From Orientallactaga sibirica (lineage: Eukaryota > Chordata > Mammalia > Rodentia > Dipodidae), in assembly GCA_036365145.1 (NCBI GenBank), contig JAEOAD010000001.1, positions 99,607,501 to 99,671,500 on the forward strand: 64,000 nucleotides of DNA. Reading direction: 5' to 3'. The notes beneath the pieces were generated by a model. The model was not told the origin of the DNA. It saw nothing but the letters and a program-made list of their open reading frames with translations, and searched no databases. This document shows positions 1-13,389 of the stretch, piece by piece. The translations under genes were made by a program, and so were the position numbers. Every line of letters begins with the position of its first letter. The first letter of the stretch is position 1.

Positions 1-1185
1 ACTCAAAGTGCAATTATAAAACTGTGGTCTTTAAAAGTGACCTCCAGCCCATGCTCCAGACTACACTTGTTTTCTCTGTTGTGCTTCTTGAATTTCACCT
101 TCAGAATGTCCAACATCATGTACCTTCACAGAGAATTATGCACATGGCCAATAGCTATATAGCAGATGGGGATTCTGTTTTCCTCCAGGATGGGACACTT
201 GTCACTCATGAGCAGTGGCCACATGCATTGTTCTTTAAGGCACAAAGTGATGTCCTTATGAATTGTCCATGACTCTACGGTGCATATCTTACCCCAGAGC
301 ATGCAAACCTCTCCCACATTACAGTCCAGAGTCAAACAAAACAAAACAAAAAGAATGGCTCATATTTGAACTTAATCTGCTAGTACCCAGGAAGGGCTGT
401 GAACATATAAACAGGGCAGCAGTTTGTCTTTTAAACTGAAAAGCAACAAATTTAAAAGCTACAAAATGCATTTTTCTTTGTGGCTAAGGGTATACATGTT
501 ATATATATGTACATACACATAACTTCTAGCATAACTAAAATTTTAAAGAAGAAATCACTCTTCCTTTAATGAAATCACATGTTCTTTGTCATATGTCAAA
601 AGCTGGCCATTCACTATCATAGGTCTCTGTGTTTCAGATAGTCTGTTTTTAGGTGTTTTGTGTCTAAAAACTACAGAACTAAATCTATGGCTATTAATTG
701 TTCTGATTTTAAAATGTGCACATGAACATGGATGTATTTTAAGATGATACTAAATTGTTAATAAGTTTACATTGCTCAAAAATAAATCATCTCGTATTTT
801 TGGCTTTCAGAGAAAAAAAAATACTTGTTCATGCTTACTATAAAGATAGGTACATGGATAAACAAAAATGCCAAATCTTAATAGTGATTTTATAATTAAC
901 TTACAGTTTCCAGTAACAGATCACAAATTTAGATTAGATTAGATTGTTTCTAAATCCTTATTATAATGACTTAAACTGATAAATTTCCGTTTAGTTACAA
1001 ATCTCAGGACTGTTGAAATGTCTTGCCTATACTTATAACAGTTAATATATGTTATATGTAATTTTTGTCATGCACAAATTCCTGGATTTTCATTTAGATA
1101 TGAGTTCTAAATTATATGATGATAATATTAATAATATGGCCTCATAGAATTAGGTATTTTATTAAAATTGAGTTTGCAACTTGAT
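1..1185. other. AT-rich unique sequence, no gene seen
   Basis: I see no repeat family or exon-like signal. Frames are short and occur on both strands. There is a three-unit AGATT run near 930. Confidence 0.5.
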
Positions 1186-1466
1186 CCTATGGCAGGTAGA
1201 TCTCTGCTACAGGGGGCGTGTCACTAGGGTGCAGATCTGAATCCAGCCTTAAGGTGTGCAGAGAGCACCTTGGAGCTCTGGCTGTTCATGTGTTTTAGAG
1301 CTGGCTATTTGATGGTGTCTCTCTGCTATGTATCTATGGAAGTGAGCCAGCTTCTTCTGCCATTGATGAGGCGTCCCTGGAATCCTTAAGCCTGAAATAA
1401 ACTGTCTCCTCCCATAAGCTACTTCTGATTAGTTGTTTGTCCAGCAATATGAAGGTAACTACAACA
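1186..1466 (+). mobile_element. MaLR-type LTR fragment, 5' truncated
   Basis: The 3' half follows the rodent MaLR (ORR1/MT-like) LTR pattern: a GGCGTGTCACTAGGG block near 1215, a polyadenylation signal (GAAATAAACT) near 1395, the phrase TCCTCCCATAAGCT, and a terminal CAGCAATATGAAGGTAACT leading to ACAACA. It is closely related to the complete LTR at 56567-56917, which shares the CAGCTTCTTCTGCC-type and AAGCCTGAA blocks. The 5' end is missing or too decayed to see. Confidence 0.7.
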
Positions 1467-2989
1467 GGGGCCATCAAATAAAAAGAGCTATGAATTATAA
1501 ATAAAAGTATGTTTTCAGTAAAGAAAGTTAAATAAGGGGACATATTTTTAGATGAATAAGGACTTTGTTAAGTAAAATATTGTTCTGATTGAAAATAGAG
1601 ATACAGAAACTAACAGGATAAACTATCTTATAAAAGGGTTATGGGAGATAAATGAAAAAGGTTTACTGACTCATGATAGGGATCACTATTATTTATCCCG
1701 TAATATAAAAACCTAAAATATGGCTGTGGTAAAAAGCATTGACATAGAATGAGTTTAGTTTTGTGTTTTCTCTTTTGCCTTAATTGTTCACAAGATATTT
1801 TACTGTCCATGGTCTTTGGTTACTGACTTATCTTTATAAACACTTGCTTGAATGTAATTCAGACACAACTCTTCCTAATAAATTGGAAATTTGTTTATGT
1901 TGTCATGTCAGGTATCAAGTTTAAAATTTAGTTCACTGATATTGACCACTCATAAGAACATTTGCAAAAACTGTAACATGATCGGTCAAGACACATAAGT
2001 TTTATTTTTATGTCTGTTAGGCTTTTACCTACTGGAGAAAATGAGTAACAAACTAAAGACTTATTTAAATTGTTTTGTTCTGTTTAAGCTTTCTCTAAAT
2101 GTTCCATGAAAGCCAAAAATATAAGACTGATACAGCTGACTTTCTGGGTGTTCAATCAGACAAGAAAAAACCTTTAAAGGACCTTAAAGTTATATTAATC
2201 CACCTTGAAATGATCCACACAATAATCAAATTCCATCTACCTACCCCCTTTATCTTCCAAGGTTTAAAAGTCAACAGAGTAAAGACCTTTAACAACTTTC
2301 TTCATCCCTCTCCAGCTTAAAGTAGCTAGACGGAGTCAATGGCCAACTCCTATATGAATTCAGGGTTCTAACTCTTGAAGGGAGCAATTACAGGAATCTA
2401 GGCATACATTAGCTTTGGAGGACATTACAGGGATACTTCCAATTTCCATTATTCACCCTAATATGATTAGGTAAAAAACCTCTTCTCCTAACATAGGACT
2501 AGTTCTGGATGGATATAAAAGAAATGATATATTCTACTGAACTGAAATATAAAGGAAAACATTAAAACATCAGATTAAAAGTTACTCAATTTGTCATTAA
2601 ATTTGTGATTAAAGCACAGTTTAGAATTAAAAAGATGACATTGATGTATTATTAGAGATTATTAAATTTCTAAGGTCAAAACAAGTTTTTAAAAATATGG
2701 TTCTGCTCTTAGTAATATGTACAAAATGGTATATTTTCCCATTTCACAACACTTTCTTTATTCTGCTCTTGTATGATTTTGTTATTTGATAGATAACTTA
2801 TCCTAATCAATAAAAATTGGGACTAAGTGTACAAAATTTTATTGTTTATGAAATAAACAACTTACCAAAATGGTCAAATTTAATCATTTTTTAGCTTTTT
2901 CAGCCTGACACACATTCATTAGTTATTCTAAATATAAGGTATTTTAAAAATCTCTGTGGGTAAACTATTCAAAATTCTCAATCAGAAAT
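1467..2989. other. AT-rich unique sequence, no gene seen
   Basis: No recognisable repeat or coding signal. The open frames at 1628-1810 (-) and 2099-2320 (+) are short and low in complexity. Confidence 0.5.
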
Positions 2990-3405
2990 ACTTCCATAAG
3001 GCCAGTGTTACCCTGACACCAAAGTCAGAAAAGGACACAAGAAAACAGAAAATGACAGATGATCACTTTTACAAAAACCTTCAACAAAATGCTGGGAATG
3101 AAGATCAACTATACTCAAAAGATTCTTCACCATGATCAAGTAGTATTCATTCTAAAGATGAAATGATAATTTAATAATCAAATCAATAAATTATGGATTC
3201 AAAAGACAAAAGCAGCTTTTAGCAAAATAGTCAAATTTCAACATACTTTTTAAAGAAAAACTCTCTGTGAGTTAAGTACAGAAGGAAAGTATATCAATAA
3301 AATAAAGGCTATGGATGAAACCCACAACTAATATTGTACACAATGGGGAAAATGAAAACTTTTATTTTAAATCTAGAACAAAAATGAATATTTTTCCAAC
3401 TTACA
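2990..3405 (+). pseudogene. LINE-1 ORF2 fragment (reverse-transcriptase region)
   Basis: This is a decayed piece of the L1 ORF2 reverse-transcriptase domain on the plus strand. It holds the string encoding 'occurring as two-step PVLP-type' sequence (GCCAGTGTTACCCTGACACC at the start), then the region ending in CACCATGATCAAGTAG (the L1 'HHDQVGFIPGMQ' region), then AATATTGTACACAATGGGG (the 'ANIVLNGE' region). Stops and indels break every frame. ORF2 normally makes the endonuclease/reverse transcriptase that copies L1 RNA into the genome; this copy cannot. Just downstream the sequence jumps to L1 3' UTR, so the rest of ORF2 is deleted or this is a separate insertion. Confidence 0.8.
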
Positions 3406-3489
3406 TAAGGGAATAGAAAGGGAAGGATGAGAGGGGCTCTTATGAAGATGGTATTGTATATACATAAGTAGACAAACAGATGACCCAGG

Positions 3490-4640
3490 GTGGATAGGCT
3501 CAAGCAAGGTCAGGAGAAGAGATTTAGTAAAGGAAAGGTTGGGGGAGGCCTAATCAAAATCTAAGAGGATATGAATAAACCATATGGACTCCTACTTTTT
3601 TGGACAATGGCATACCCAGAAACCATAGATTTTTCCTAGAAAATTTTCAGTGCCAGGGATGGAATACATTCCAGTGAGTTGTCAGCTAGTGGGGTCTCTT
3701 ATGCCTCCAAAATATTGTAGGCCATTGCCGAGGCCTTTGGTTTCCCACCAGGAATAGATGGAAAGACTCTATTGCTGAAGTCCCCACTTACTTGGACTGC
3801 AAAGTCATTGAAAAATCCTGCTGGAGCCGAGCTGAAAACTTCCCCTGTATAAACCAGCTGACAGAAATCTGGAAAAAGCTATACTGCATGTAGTTACATG
3901 GGAGAGAGAGAAATCATGTGGAGATAAACAACAGTGAACACTGAAAGCATTAAATTTGGCCAGCCAGGCCAAATGAGCCAAAGGGTGCAATAGTGGCATG
4001 TCTGTTATGGGGGAAACCAATTTCCCTCAAATTGGACTGGTGACCTGTCCCATGGGAGAGAATACATGACTGATACTGAAAACCTATAAAAGGAGAAGTC
4101 ATGAGCCTTAGGAGTGTAATGTCTGCCAATGCCTGTCTAGATGTATACACTAAGCTCACCAAACTGCCTGGTAACCACTTCTCTTAATGTGCTTACCCAT
4201 GTATTTAAGCTAATCTCACTTTTGCTTAGTGAAGCTTCTCTTCTCACATGGCAGGGACTTTGGGATGACTCAGAAGGCACCATAGTCTGAGAAGAAATGA
4301 CAGAGGAGTGCTCAGCACTGAAATATCTCTATCATATCTTCCAAGGCCCAGGTTCCATTGCAAAAGAGGTGGCAGAAAGAATGTAAGCACAAAAGGAAGA
4401 GTAGAACTCCTTACAATGCACTCTTCCAGACACAAAATGGACTGGATATCCATGACCTCCCAGTGCCTGATACTACCTACACAAGACCATGATACTAAGA
4501 GGACAGGATGGTGACATCTAAATAAAAGACAGACTGATTGAGAGGAGGAAGTGTTGTGATGGAAAGTGGAGTTGCAAAGGAGAAAGCTGTGTGTGTGTGG
4601 GGGGGGATTACCATGGTTTATTGTCTTAAATTATGGAAGT
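3490..4640 (+). mobile_element. LINE-1 3' UTR, decayed
   Basis: The block shares words with the L1 3' UTR copies elsewhere in the window: GTGCAATAGTGGCA, GGTAACC/GGAAACCAA, CCCATGGGA..GAA, then AAGAGGTGGCAGAAAGAATG and a purine-rich end. These line up with 29140-29880 and 51056-51840 in the same order. It may belong with the ORF2 fragment just upstream, with an internal deletion between them. Confidence 0.65.
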
Positions 4641-4839
4641 TGTCAATACAAAATAATATTTTATCTACAATGCTATTCACCACAAAATGATGTCCTAGCC
4701 ATAGCAATTAAGCAAAAGCAATTACAGACATATTATTTGCAAAGGAAAAGGTAAATTGGCAAATGATATGGCCAGATATGTTGAAAACTCCAAAGAGTCC
4801 ACCAAAAAAAACCCTACTATAGCTAATAAAGTTAATTTG

Positions 4840-5960
4840 TAATATACAAAATCAACAAATAAAATTATTATGGTGCCTATAAATAGCAAAAAGGGTGCAT
4901 TTGAAAGAGCAATCATTTTTAAAACTCCTATTTGCAATACCTACAAAAGTGAAATATTCTGAATTATAAATACCAGATTGTTAAAAGGTCTGTGTACTGA
5001 AGAACATAGACATGAATGAAAAAATTGAAGAAGAAACAATAAAAAGAGAGAGACTCTATGTTCACAGATTAGAATAATTACTAATGATATGCTTCCTAGC
5101 ATTAGAAAAAAAAATCTTGAACACTTTTGTAAAACCACAGATGATGAGAGCAAGCCAACATATCTTGAGCAAAAGAACACAGCTGGAGGCAGCACAGTGC
5201 CTGACTTCAAATTATACTTCTAAGTTATAGTACACAAGGTAGCATGCTACTGGCAGGAACACAGGTTCAACGACAAATGAAATGGAATATACAACTTGGA
5301 AAGACATCCATGCACTTGGCTTCTAAATGATCTTTGACACAGGAGCCAAAAGCACACAATGGTGGAAGGATGGACTGTTCAATAAATTTAGGGTTTATAA
5401 ACCAGATGTCCATATGTAGAAAGCTTGAATTAGAGCTTACCTTTCATCATGCACAAAATTGAACTAAAAATCCAACAAAGACATAAATGTCACACACCAA
5501 ATATAATGATTCTTAAAGAAAACATTGACGAAGATTGCCATGGTCTTGATCTTGATATTTGCTTTGTGGATATGTCCTTAAAAGCGCAAGTGAACAGTAA
5601 AAGAAAGTAGGAAGATGAAGTTACATCAGGCTAAAAAGTTTATTGCAGCAAAGAAGAAAACTCCCAGAATCAAGAGAAAAATCAACCGCTGTTTAGAGAT
5701 AAAAAGATCATCTTTCTATAAAATTACAATCAGAAAAAAAAAATATTAACAATACATAAATTGCTTGATATAATTTACCAAGCATAAATATTTGCTGAAT
5801 ATATATGGAATTTGTTACACACAAGACCTCATGGTACACTTTGAATTCCAACAATAGAAAACCACCACCTAGTCCTAAAAGATAATGGTGAGTCCTTTAG
5901 CTAGAAGTGAAAAGTCTCAATTCAGACATATTCTCAAGAAAAAGGACTGAGCAACCATTT
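4840..5960 (+). pseudogene. LINE-1 ORF2 C-terminal part, decayed
   Basis: The order of recognisable L1 ORF2 words is preserved: GCTGGAGGCAGCACAGTGCC then ACTTCAAATTATACTTCTAAG (the 'GGI..LPDFKLYYKA' region), CATGCTACTGGCA, AATGGAATATA, and later words resembling the distal ORF2 (CATCAGGCTAAAAAGTTT). The same region occurs at 39520-40135. Many stops and indels are present, so it is non-functional. Both boundaries are blurred by decay. Confidence 0.7.
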
Positions 5961-6905
5961 TTAGATGAGTTTTGTCTAAAACAACACAGGTCTTTCCAGC
6001 ATCCGCATGGCTTCATTCTGTCTTAAAAGAAAAAATGTTACAAATGAGTTGAGCATTGGAATTTATGTGGATCAGAACATTTATGAGGTGTATAAATATT
6101 AACATTTTAGTTCATTACATATGACATTTGAAGACAATTATATTTACATTAACTACTGACAGCACTCTGCCATATTCATACTGTTTTTGTTCAAATTAAA
6201 ATTTTAAAATTTAAATTGCTATTTTAATTTAGAATGAATAAAGTTTGAGGAACTATACATATGCACAAGATATTTATTTTAATTTGCTTATAGTCCTATG
6301 TAGAGTGGAGGAGGTGGATAGTAAATGTATACATTTTAGAATGTATTAGGCCTATTATTTATCAAAGCTCAGAGTGGCCCAGTAAACAGCCATGAGAAAG
6401 TTGAAAATTCTCTGTATGTTTTAATTTTTTTCTATAATGTAAGAGTAATAAAACTATGATACCATGAGGACTAAATATATTAACATATATAAACACAACA
6501 TCATTAGCATCATTTATATGACAGAATAGGCCTTTATGTTAGGTAAATTATTTCCAGTAATTTTTATGTCATTAATATCATTATTCCTGTCTGATTTAGT
6601 GCTAAGTTCTTTGTAGCTGCTGGTTTCTGCTTCAATGTGTTTTGATTAACCATTGTATTTGTTGCCATTTTCCTGGCACTGGTTGTCAAGGTAGCGGTGG
6701 GAATAATACTTGTGTAGCTGTTTCCTCTACACCTTGCTCCTGGGCCCCATTAGTTGTAGAACAGGTGGCACGTCCTCAGGTATCTTTACTTATCATACTT
6801 CTGGATCTTGAATCTTCCCATTATTCTCATCTACATATAAAATAAAACAGTCTCCAAACAAGAGTGAGAGCAGCTTTGAATTAGGAGGAAATGCATAGTG
6901 ATTTG
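5961..6905. other. AT-rich sequence, no gene seen
   Basis: Strongly AT-rich and without a recognisable family. The 67-codon frame at 6642-6845 has no family resemblance I can name. Confidence 0.45.
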
Positions 6906-7080
6906 AGAGACTGCCAAGGCTCAGGGATCATTGAGGAAGAGGGGGTGGGAAGATTACAAGAGTAAAAGTGGGCAGAGGGGTAGTAATCTCCTGAAACAAA
7001 AAGATTGATTGAGACCTTAATTACCCACACTAAATAAGAATAACCCCACTAACTTCTGTAACATAAATAAATAAGTTATT
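6906..7080 (+). mobile_element. possible LINE-1 3' UTR fragment
   Basis: The string CAAGGCTCAGGGATCATTGA followed by GGAAGAGGGGGTGGGAAGAT resembles the 'GGCTCAGGGAA..GGAAGAGGGGGCGGAAAGA' segment of the L1 3' UTR seen clearly at 29650-29690 and 51610-51650. It is short, so the call is tentative. Confidence 0.5.
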
Positions 7081-10000
7081 ATTGTTGTTGATTAGAATGT
7101 TGCAGAAATATTATACTCTATAAAAGTGGTGAAGTCCCTCCCAGAAGATATCTTTCTTTCACTTCATAATAATCAAAGTGATGTTCTGTCCTCTTTCCTA
7201 CCCTTCCTCTCTGGTTTTCTGTCTCTTTTAATTTCTGAATAGCCACTGGAAATTGTTAATGTGAAGGCACAGCACACTTTCATCCCTTTAATGTTAACAT
7301 CTGCTAACTAACTTAGGGAATGATGAAACCACCTTAGAAAATGACTTCACTTTCTCCCTATTTCATTTGTAGCTTTTCCTCATCTCAACCTTCAGCTTAC
7401 CTTCTTTCACAATTCCATTGCTTCCTTACTTGATAGAGATCTTTTTCTTTATTTTAATTTCACAAGAGTTTGCTTTATTATAGGAATTCATTTTCTCTCT
7501 CCCATTCTATTTCTCAATATTAGGGGTTAATGCAGTGTTTTCTTCTGTGACTGAAGGTCTGTACCACCATGGGAACTTTCTTCAAAGGTTATGGAAGGAA
7601 AACAATTGTGTTCCCAAAAGAGCTCGTTGAAATTTAGCAAAGCCTTTGGTCATACTGGAATCAGCCTATCTATACATACAATATTTTCTTTCTTCAAATA
7701 AATAATTATATAATAAATAAATTTCTCTATTGCTCCCTACCCAGGAGGATGACATCAGAGGATGAGAAAACATCTCAGACTGGAGTAAATCAAATTACTA
7801 GTGTAGAAATTTTCATTACTTATTGAATCAAATGAGTTTTCCATACTCTGCTAAAAAATTTAAATAATGTAATTTTCCTTTGGTTTTCATTACATTTCTG
7901 TTGTCCATTGCAGTTCCCTGTGGGACATTTATTTACCTGGACATTTATTGATCAATGTTTTCCAAGTTGCCATTGGTGAGTACAAATGAGACATTGATAT
8001 ATATGTGGAAGTGAATTTGTAAAGCTTTTTGGCACAAAAAAATATACAAGAGTTCATGTGAACTGTAAGTTTTGCTGAAGTTTCTGAATTCTGCTATTTT
8101 TTCCTAAAATTAACAAAAACAGATGATTTTCAGCTGAACAGAATTATAGAAATGTAAACATCATGGTAGTCTATGAAACTGAAAAGCCTTGTATAAAATA
8201 ACAATTTTGTTTTGAGCTAATATTTAGTGACAAGTACATTAGCAATATGTGAGTAAATCTTAATTTCTTTTAAAGCTCAGCTTCTGAAGGCATATTGTTA
8301 AAAAGTGCAGGTCATGATTTATAATGAAAAGTTATCATAAGATTAGAACTAGAAGAGTGATATTGATTTATTTAATGGGTTGTAGCAAACTTATTTCTTT
8401 TCAGCAGCTTTGCATTTGCACATTTATCTGCTTCAGAGGCCAATCCAATAAAGCCTCTCTGATTTGACATGACCTCCTCATGTCCTGTAGTGTTTTCTTT
8501 GGTTGAATTACACTGATCGTTGCTGCAATTTCCTAGTGCATCGGGAGCCTCTCTATTGTAGCATGATTTCATTCACAAGTCTTCTTTTTCTCTGTCTCTC
8601 TATGCAATAGTATTCTTCACACTCTGAAATGACCTGTGTTTGCAAGGAGAGAGATAACAGTGGGATTGGATCATACAATCATGCCATAACACTTGCTGTG
8701 CTTAAGTAACTTTCCAATTATGAGACCTTATTCAATATTATGATGAAGGAACTGAGACGAAATTTTCCTTGGTTATCTCAGTCATTCCCATGTAACAGTT
8801 TCATCTTTGTGTGGAGGGAAAAATTAATCTTGTGATAATACAAACTAGCTTCAAATATTCTAAAATATTCTAAACTTCAGAAAGAATACAGATTGTAAAC
8901 TTGCACTTACATGAGATAAACAAACTTATTTATTTCTTGTTACAATAAAAATGACAACTCCCCAACTTCCTACTCGCCAACCACCAAACCAGAAATCCGA
9001 CTTTGTTTTATACCATCAGATCTTCTCAATGGCTTCTCTGGGTCAAGATGTCATTTTTCTTAAGGACCATCACTGAGATCTCTTCCCCTTCAGTTCCTAG
9101 TCTCCTTAGCTTGCAATCCTCTCTGATTCATGAAAACAAGTCTCTAATGAGAGATGAAAGATGACCTCTGTTTCAACCCAAGATAGCTTTCCTGGCATTA
9201 TGCCCTTGTTGATTTTGTGCTTGAGACATCTTGGTCAGAGCCTATTAAGAAGACACTGGAGAGCCTACTGCCATGAAAGGCAGCTTGAATTCCCAAGCAG
9301 AGAAGCAAAATTGCTGAATAGTACTGCTGTTTTTATCTACCTTGCTCTTTATGGACACATGACTTTTGTTATAACCTGTTAAAAGTATAACAAATGCTTG
9401 GCGTCATAGATATCCATGGAAGTATACTAATGAGCTCTATTGTTATTACATTTTTTACCATAAACTCCACTTTTCTTACTCTATAAGATTAAGGTAAATG
9501 CTACATGAAGCTTACGGGCATATGGAAATATTTCTGCTAGTGGAAGAATCCAATTATGGTGACAGAAATGGAGATAATTAGACTTCTCATAATTGTCCAT
9601 TATTGCCCAAGTCTTTGCCTGGAATATGCTGGTCCACAATGCTTTCTTTTAGTCTCTAGAATTTGGATGCAAAAAAAGACTGATAACAGGAGAGGTGGCT
9701 GCATGACTCTAGTTTATTTTTTAGCAAGAACATGTTTGAGAAATCAAATGACTCCCAGTAAGTCTATAGTTGAGTATGTACCTGGCACAAATGGAGGGTT
9801 TGAAGTTGGGATTGGGATTTTTATAACAATTTTATTAGTTATTCAACCCTAAAGAAGTTTGACGAATTTGTCCTAATGTATTGGAGCTTGGCTTGAAGAG
9901 GTAAGGCAATCACTCATTCTTCCCCAGCCAGTTAATTTACAGCTTAATGAAATATTTATGTACCTTAAAAATGGGGAGGGGAGGGAAAGAAATCTTTTTG

Positions 10001-11984
10001 TTCAAAATGAATGAAAAATGAACACTGAAATTATGTGTTCTATTTCAATAGAAAAGTAAATAAATTCAGCACAGATATTGTAACTCATGACCACATTTCA
10101 TGAGGGACAGGGTAAGTGTAATTTTTTCCTCTTCCTATATAATTTAAAGCACTTGGATTCAATAAGATCTACAAAAACAGCAGGAGAAGCACACCCTTCC
10201 TCTTCCGAATGCATCTATGGATATCGATGTTATTCAATTTTCCTCCAACCCAGCCACTTTTATATACTTCAGAATGTTTCATTGCTAAATGGATAAATCA
10301 AGATCCATTTTTCTCTACAAGTGGTTTTGCAATTATGGATTTTTCTAGCATTTTATTCTATGCCAAAAATTATGTTAAAAGGCTAACTCTAAAAGCCAAT
10401 AAACCAATATGTCTAAATATCATGTGATTTCAGGAGGAATGGTCTCCTTTTCTCACAGTTTGTATATTTTTTAAATCAGCAAGATGCCTGGCTCACAGCA
10501 GGACTCTGATACATATTATTATTGGTTAGAAGGATGAAGTAATGATAATAAATTATTAAATTCAGAAAGCTTTGAGGAGCATAAGCATAAGCTGTCTATT
10601 GTCACATATTTTTGTAAGAAGATCTATGAATCCTAATGTCCTCAAAATACCTTCACATAAATATTAACTACATATGCTCCCTGTCTCTCTGAGACTCATT
10701 TGGGTAGACAATTCATTTCATGGTGACCATTTGAACAAGAGTCATTAATAATTTCTAATGACTAAATTTAACTTTTCTATATTGTCCCCTGACTGCACTG
10801 TAGGTCCCCATCTGAAGGAATGTCAAGCAGCCCATAAACAATGCCAGCTCTAGGAATGTAAGCTGTTAGAACTCTGTTAATGGCCTTCAGGTCATGTCAT
10901 AGTTCAATAGCCATTTGCCCCACTTGTAACTCTCTCATTGGTTCTTTGAGGCTATTAATAGAGGCTAGCACAAAATTGACATAGAAAAGCCAAATCATAA
11001 GAATTAAGAATGGTATAAATATTTCTTGAATTGGGACAGAAATTAAGAAAAGACAATGTATTTGTAAGCTTTGTTGTTAAACATTGTTTGATTTCATTTG
11101 AACGAATAGCTTTCATGTATATAGGCTCCTTCAATAGAAAAATAAATTAAGACCAAGAGAAGTGAATACATTTGTCTATTCCTCACTCAGTATTATAATC
11201 CCAAGCAATCAAAGCACATGGAAACATCTCTTCATTTTTATTCAGAATTGTGTTCCATTTAGGCAGAGGTATATTCTGTATATTTTATCAGTTAAATAGT
11301 CTTAGCACGTAATACATATTTTCCAAAACACATGATAAGGATCTCTACTGTAGGAGTTTATATACGATTAATGTTTAAAGGTTGAATTACAAGATGTGAA
11401 TCTGAATGTGAACTAACTATGATTTTGAATATTCAAATCAGTATCAAAGGGATGTTTACTGAGGAAATGCATGCAGAGTATGTGACATTGCCTGACACAT
11501 CTGAAGTACTCAACGCATACTCAGCATGAGCACTGGGCATCACTAGACATCCTTACAGAAACAGATTGAATTTTCACTCATTTTTTTTTAATCTTACACT
11601 ATCAGAAAATGTAAACGGGAATAAGAACAATACTACAGACTATAAAACAGAGGCTCAGAATGAATGATTTGTCTTTATGTACACAATTGACTACAAAAGA
11701 AGAGTGCTACGGCGATTTAATATAAACATTATCAGAACTCTCTCATGTAAGTCTTATAATACTTATGGCAGAAGACATTCATATGAAAAATTAGTCTTCT
11801 AAAATGAAGACTGCATATCTTCATAGCTCAAAGATCAGAAGAATATATAAATGCAACATGATTAAAATTGATTCACAGTTCTGTCTAAGATGTAGCTATG
11901 GGCAAAGAGAGAGAAGAACCCCAACATAACTATTTACAAAATAGTTACTGGTTAAAATTTATATCTCTAAATTTAATGCATATT
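7081..11984. other. long unique-looking stretch, no gene seen
   Basis: About 4.9 kb with no clear SINE, L1 or LTR. Base composition is AT-rich with a few TC-rich strings (7140-7215, 7430-7510). The open frames on either strand are under 100 codons and lack recognisable domains. One frame at 10780-11076 (-) is listed separately because it looks slightly protein-like. Confidence 0.45.
10780..11076 (-). other. possible decayed coding fragment, unidentified
   Basis: On the minus strand one frame runs for about 99 codons between TAA (11077-11079) and TAG (10777-10779), broken only by TGA at 10897-10899. Its first part is very hydrophobic (for example FLILMIWLFYVNFVL). It is followed by a charged, helix-like part (SLKEPMRELQVGQMAIEL, then the stop, then HDLKAINRVLTAYIPRAG). 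This could be a membrane segment plus cytoplasmic helix from an old pseudogene or viral remnant, or chance. I do not recognise the family and see no start context or splice sites. Confidence 0.2.
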
Positions 11985-13389
11985 ATTATTATTATTGACA
12001 AGATGTTTCATATGGATACCTAATATGTTGATACCCTCTTTTCCTTCATCCCTGTCCCCATTCTATTGAGGATGCTCCTCAGTAGGGTTGCAGGTATTCC
12101 CTGTGAGGGTTGTAGTTTATGTGTTATAGGAGCAGTAGTTAATTATTTTTTCTGGGGGTTGGGAATGCCTCTGGTCATGATGTCTCAACCTGTGATTCTT
12201 ACAATCTTTCTGCCCCCTCTTCCACAAAATTCCCTGAGCTGTGGTGGGTGAGTTTTAGGTCTCCTTCAGTGAGCTCTTAGGAGTCTGTGAATCTCTACTT
12301 TGGTAAGTGTTGAGTATCCTCAGGGTCTGTTTCCTTCACCCTGGCACTGATTATCAGAAACAGAATGGAAGCAGCATTGTTGCTCATCTCCCCATTTCTC
12401 TGTGGACTCATCTGTGGCTTGACTGAAGTGTGAAGGGTAGTTTATCTCCTCCAGTCTTGCTACCTTCTAAAAAAAGATGAACAGATTCTCCAATGGAGAG
12501 TGAAGTCAGAATAGTTTAAATGGGATAAGCATTATTAATTTAGGGAGAATTTGATATTGACAATTTAGGGAGTCTTTTAGCCAAAGACTAGTGAGAACTC
12601 GACACTGGAGAATATAATCTTTGTCTCCATAGGATTTTGATCTGGTTCCCAACTCCTTATATGGGTTCCTTTACAATGAGATCTCTAAGCCAATTTGAAA
12701 GTTATTGGTTACACACCAGGGCTTTATGCCACTATTGCACTACCATTTACATCATGTCATGGTGTTTGCTTCTGAGTAGCTTAGACCTCTGGTTGCTCAG
12801 ACCTTTATTGGCTGTTTTCCTCCACTAGCTCATGTAGTGCTTTCCAGCACTAGATAGGCTGTCTGGGGATGGCTTTCTTCTGAATTCCAACCAGGTCTTT
12901 CCATTCTCTGTGTCAGCAGCATATGGTATCTTCAGAAATAGGGTCTTAGCTTTTTTCTCAGGCAGGTAATCAGGTGGTTTGACAGAAAGCTGTCTTGATT
13001 TGGGGACCTCGTGGGTCTCTTTGATCAACAGCCCATTGTGGGTAGCTACCAGTGTCCGGTACTGGAAGTTACAGGTAAGAGAGAGAGGAAAATATTCTTT
13101 TAAGCTTAGACTTCATCCCACCCTCACTAGAGCCCTACTTTTCAGGTGCTCCCCTTATTCCTGCTGAAGGTTAAATCTTTTAGTCTATCTCCCAGGATAA
13201 AGGTTTCTATGGTATTAGCTCATTTGGGGTTTAATTTTGTTTTCCCCCTCTTTCTCCTCTCCTCCCCCCAAACACTTCCATCCCAATTGTCTGAGCCTTG
13301 AGTTGCTTATCACATATGACAGCAACTCGAGCAGGTCCAGGTTAGGAACTGCAGATAAGTGACACTATGTGGCATTTGTCTTTCTGTGA
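11985..13389 (-). mobile_element. LINE-1 3' UTR (about 1.4 kb), antisense
   Basis: Lying antisense, the 3' end is at the left, where an (ATT)n stretch (11982-11996) stands for the tail. Reading rightwards come the TTTCATATGGATACC...TTGATACCCTCTTTTCC block, the GAATGCCTCTGGTCATGATG block, CTGCCCCCTCTTCC, and later TTGATTTGGGGACCT and TCTCTTTGATCAACAGC. The same order appears at 24005-24880, so this is a family-wide 3' UTR. It abuts the ORF2 stop at 13390-13392, which makes the 3' UTR unusually long for L1. Confidence 0.85.
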
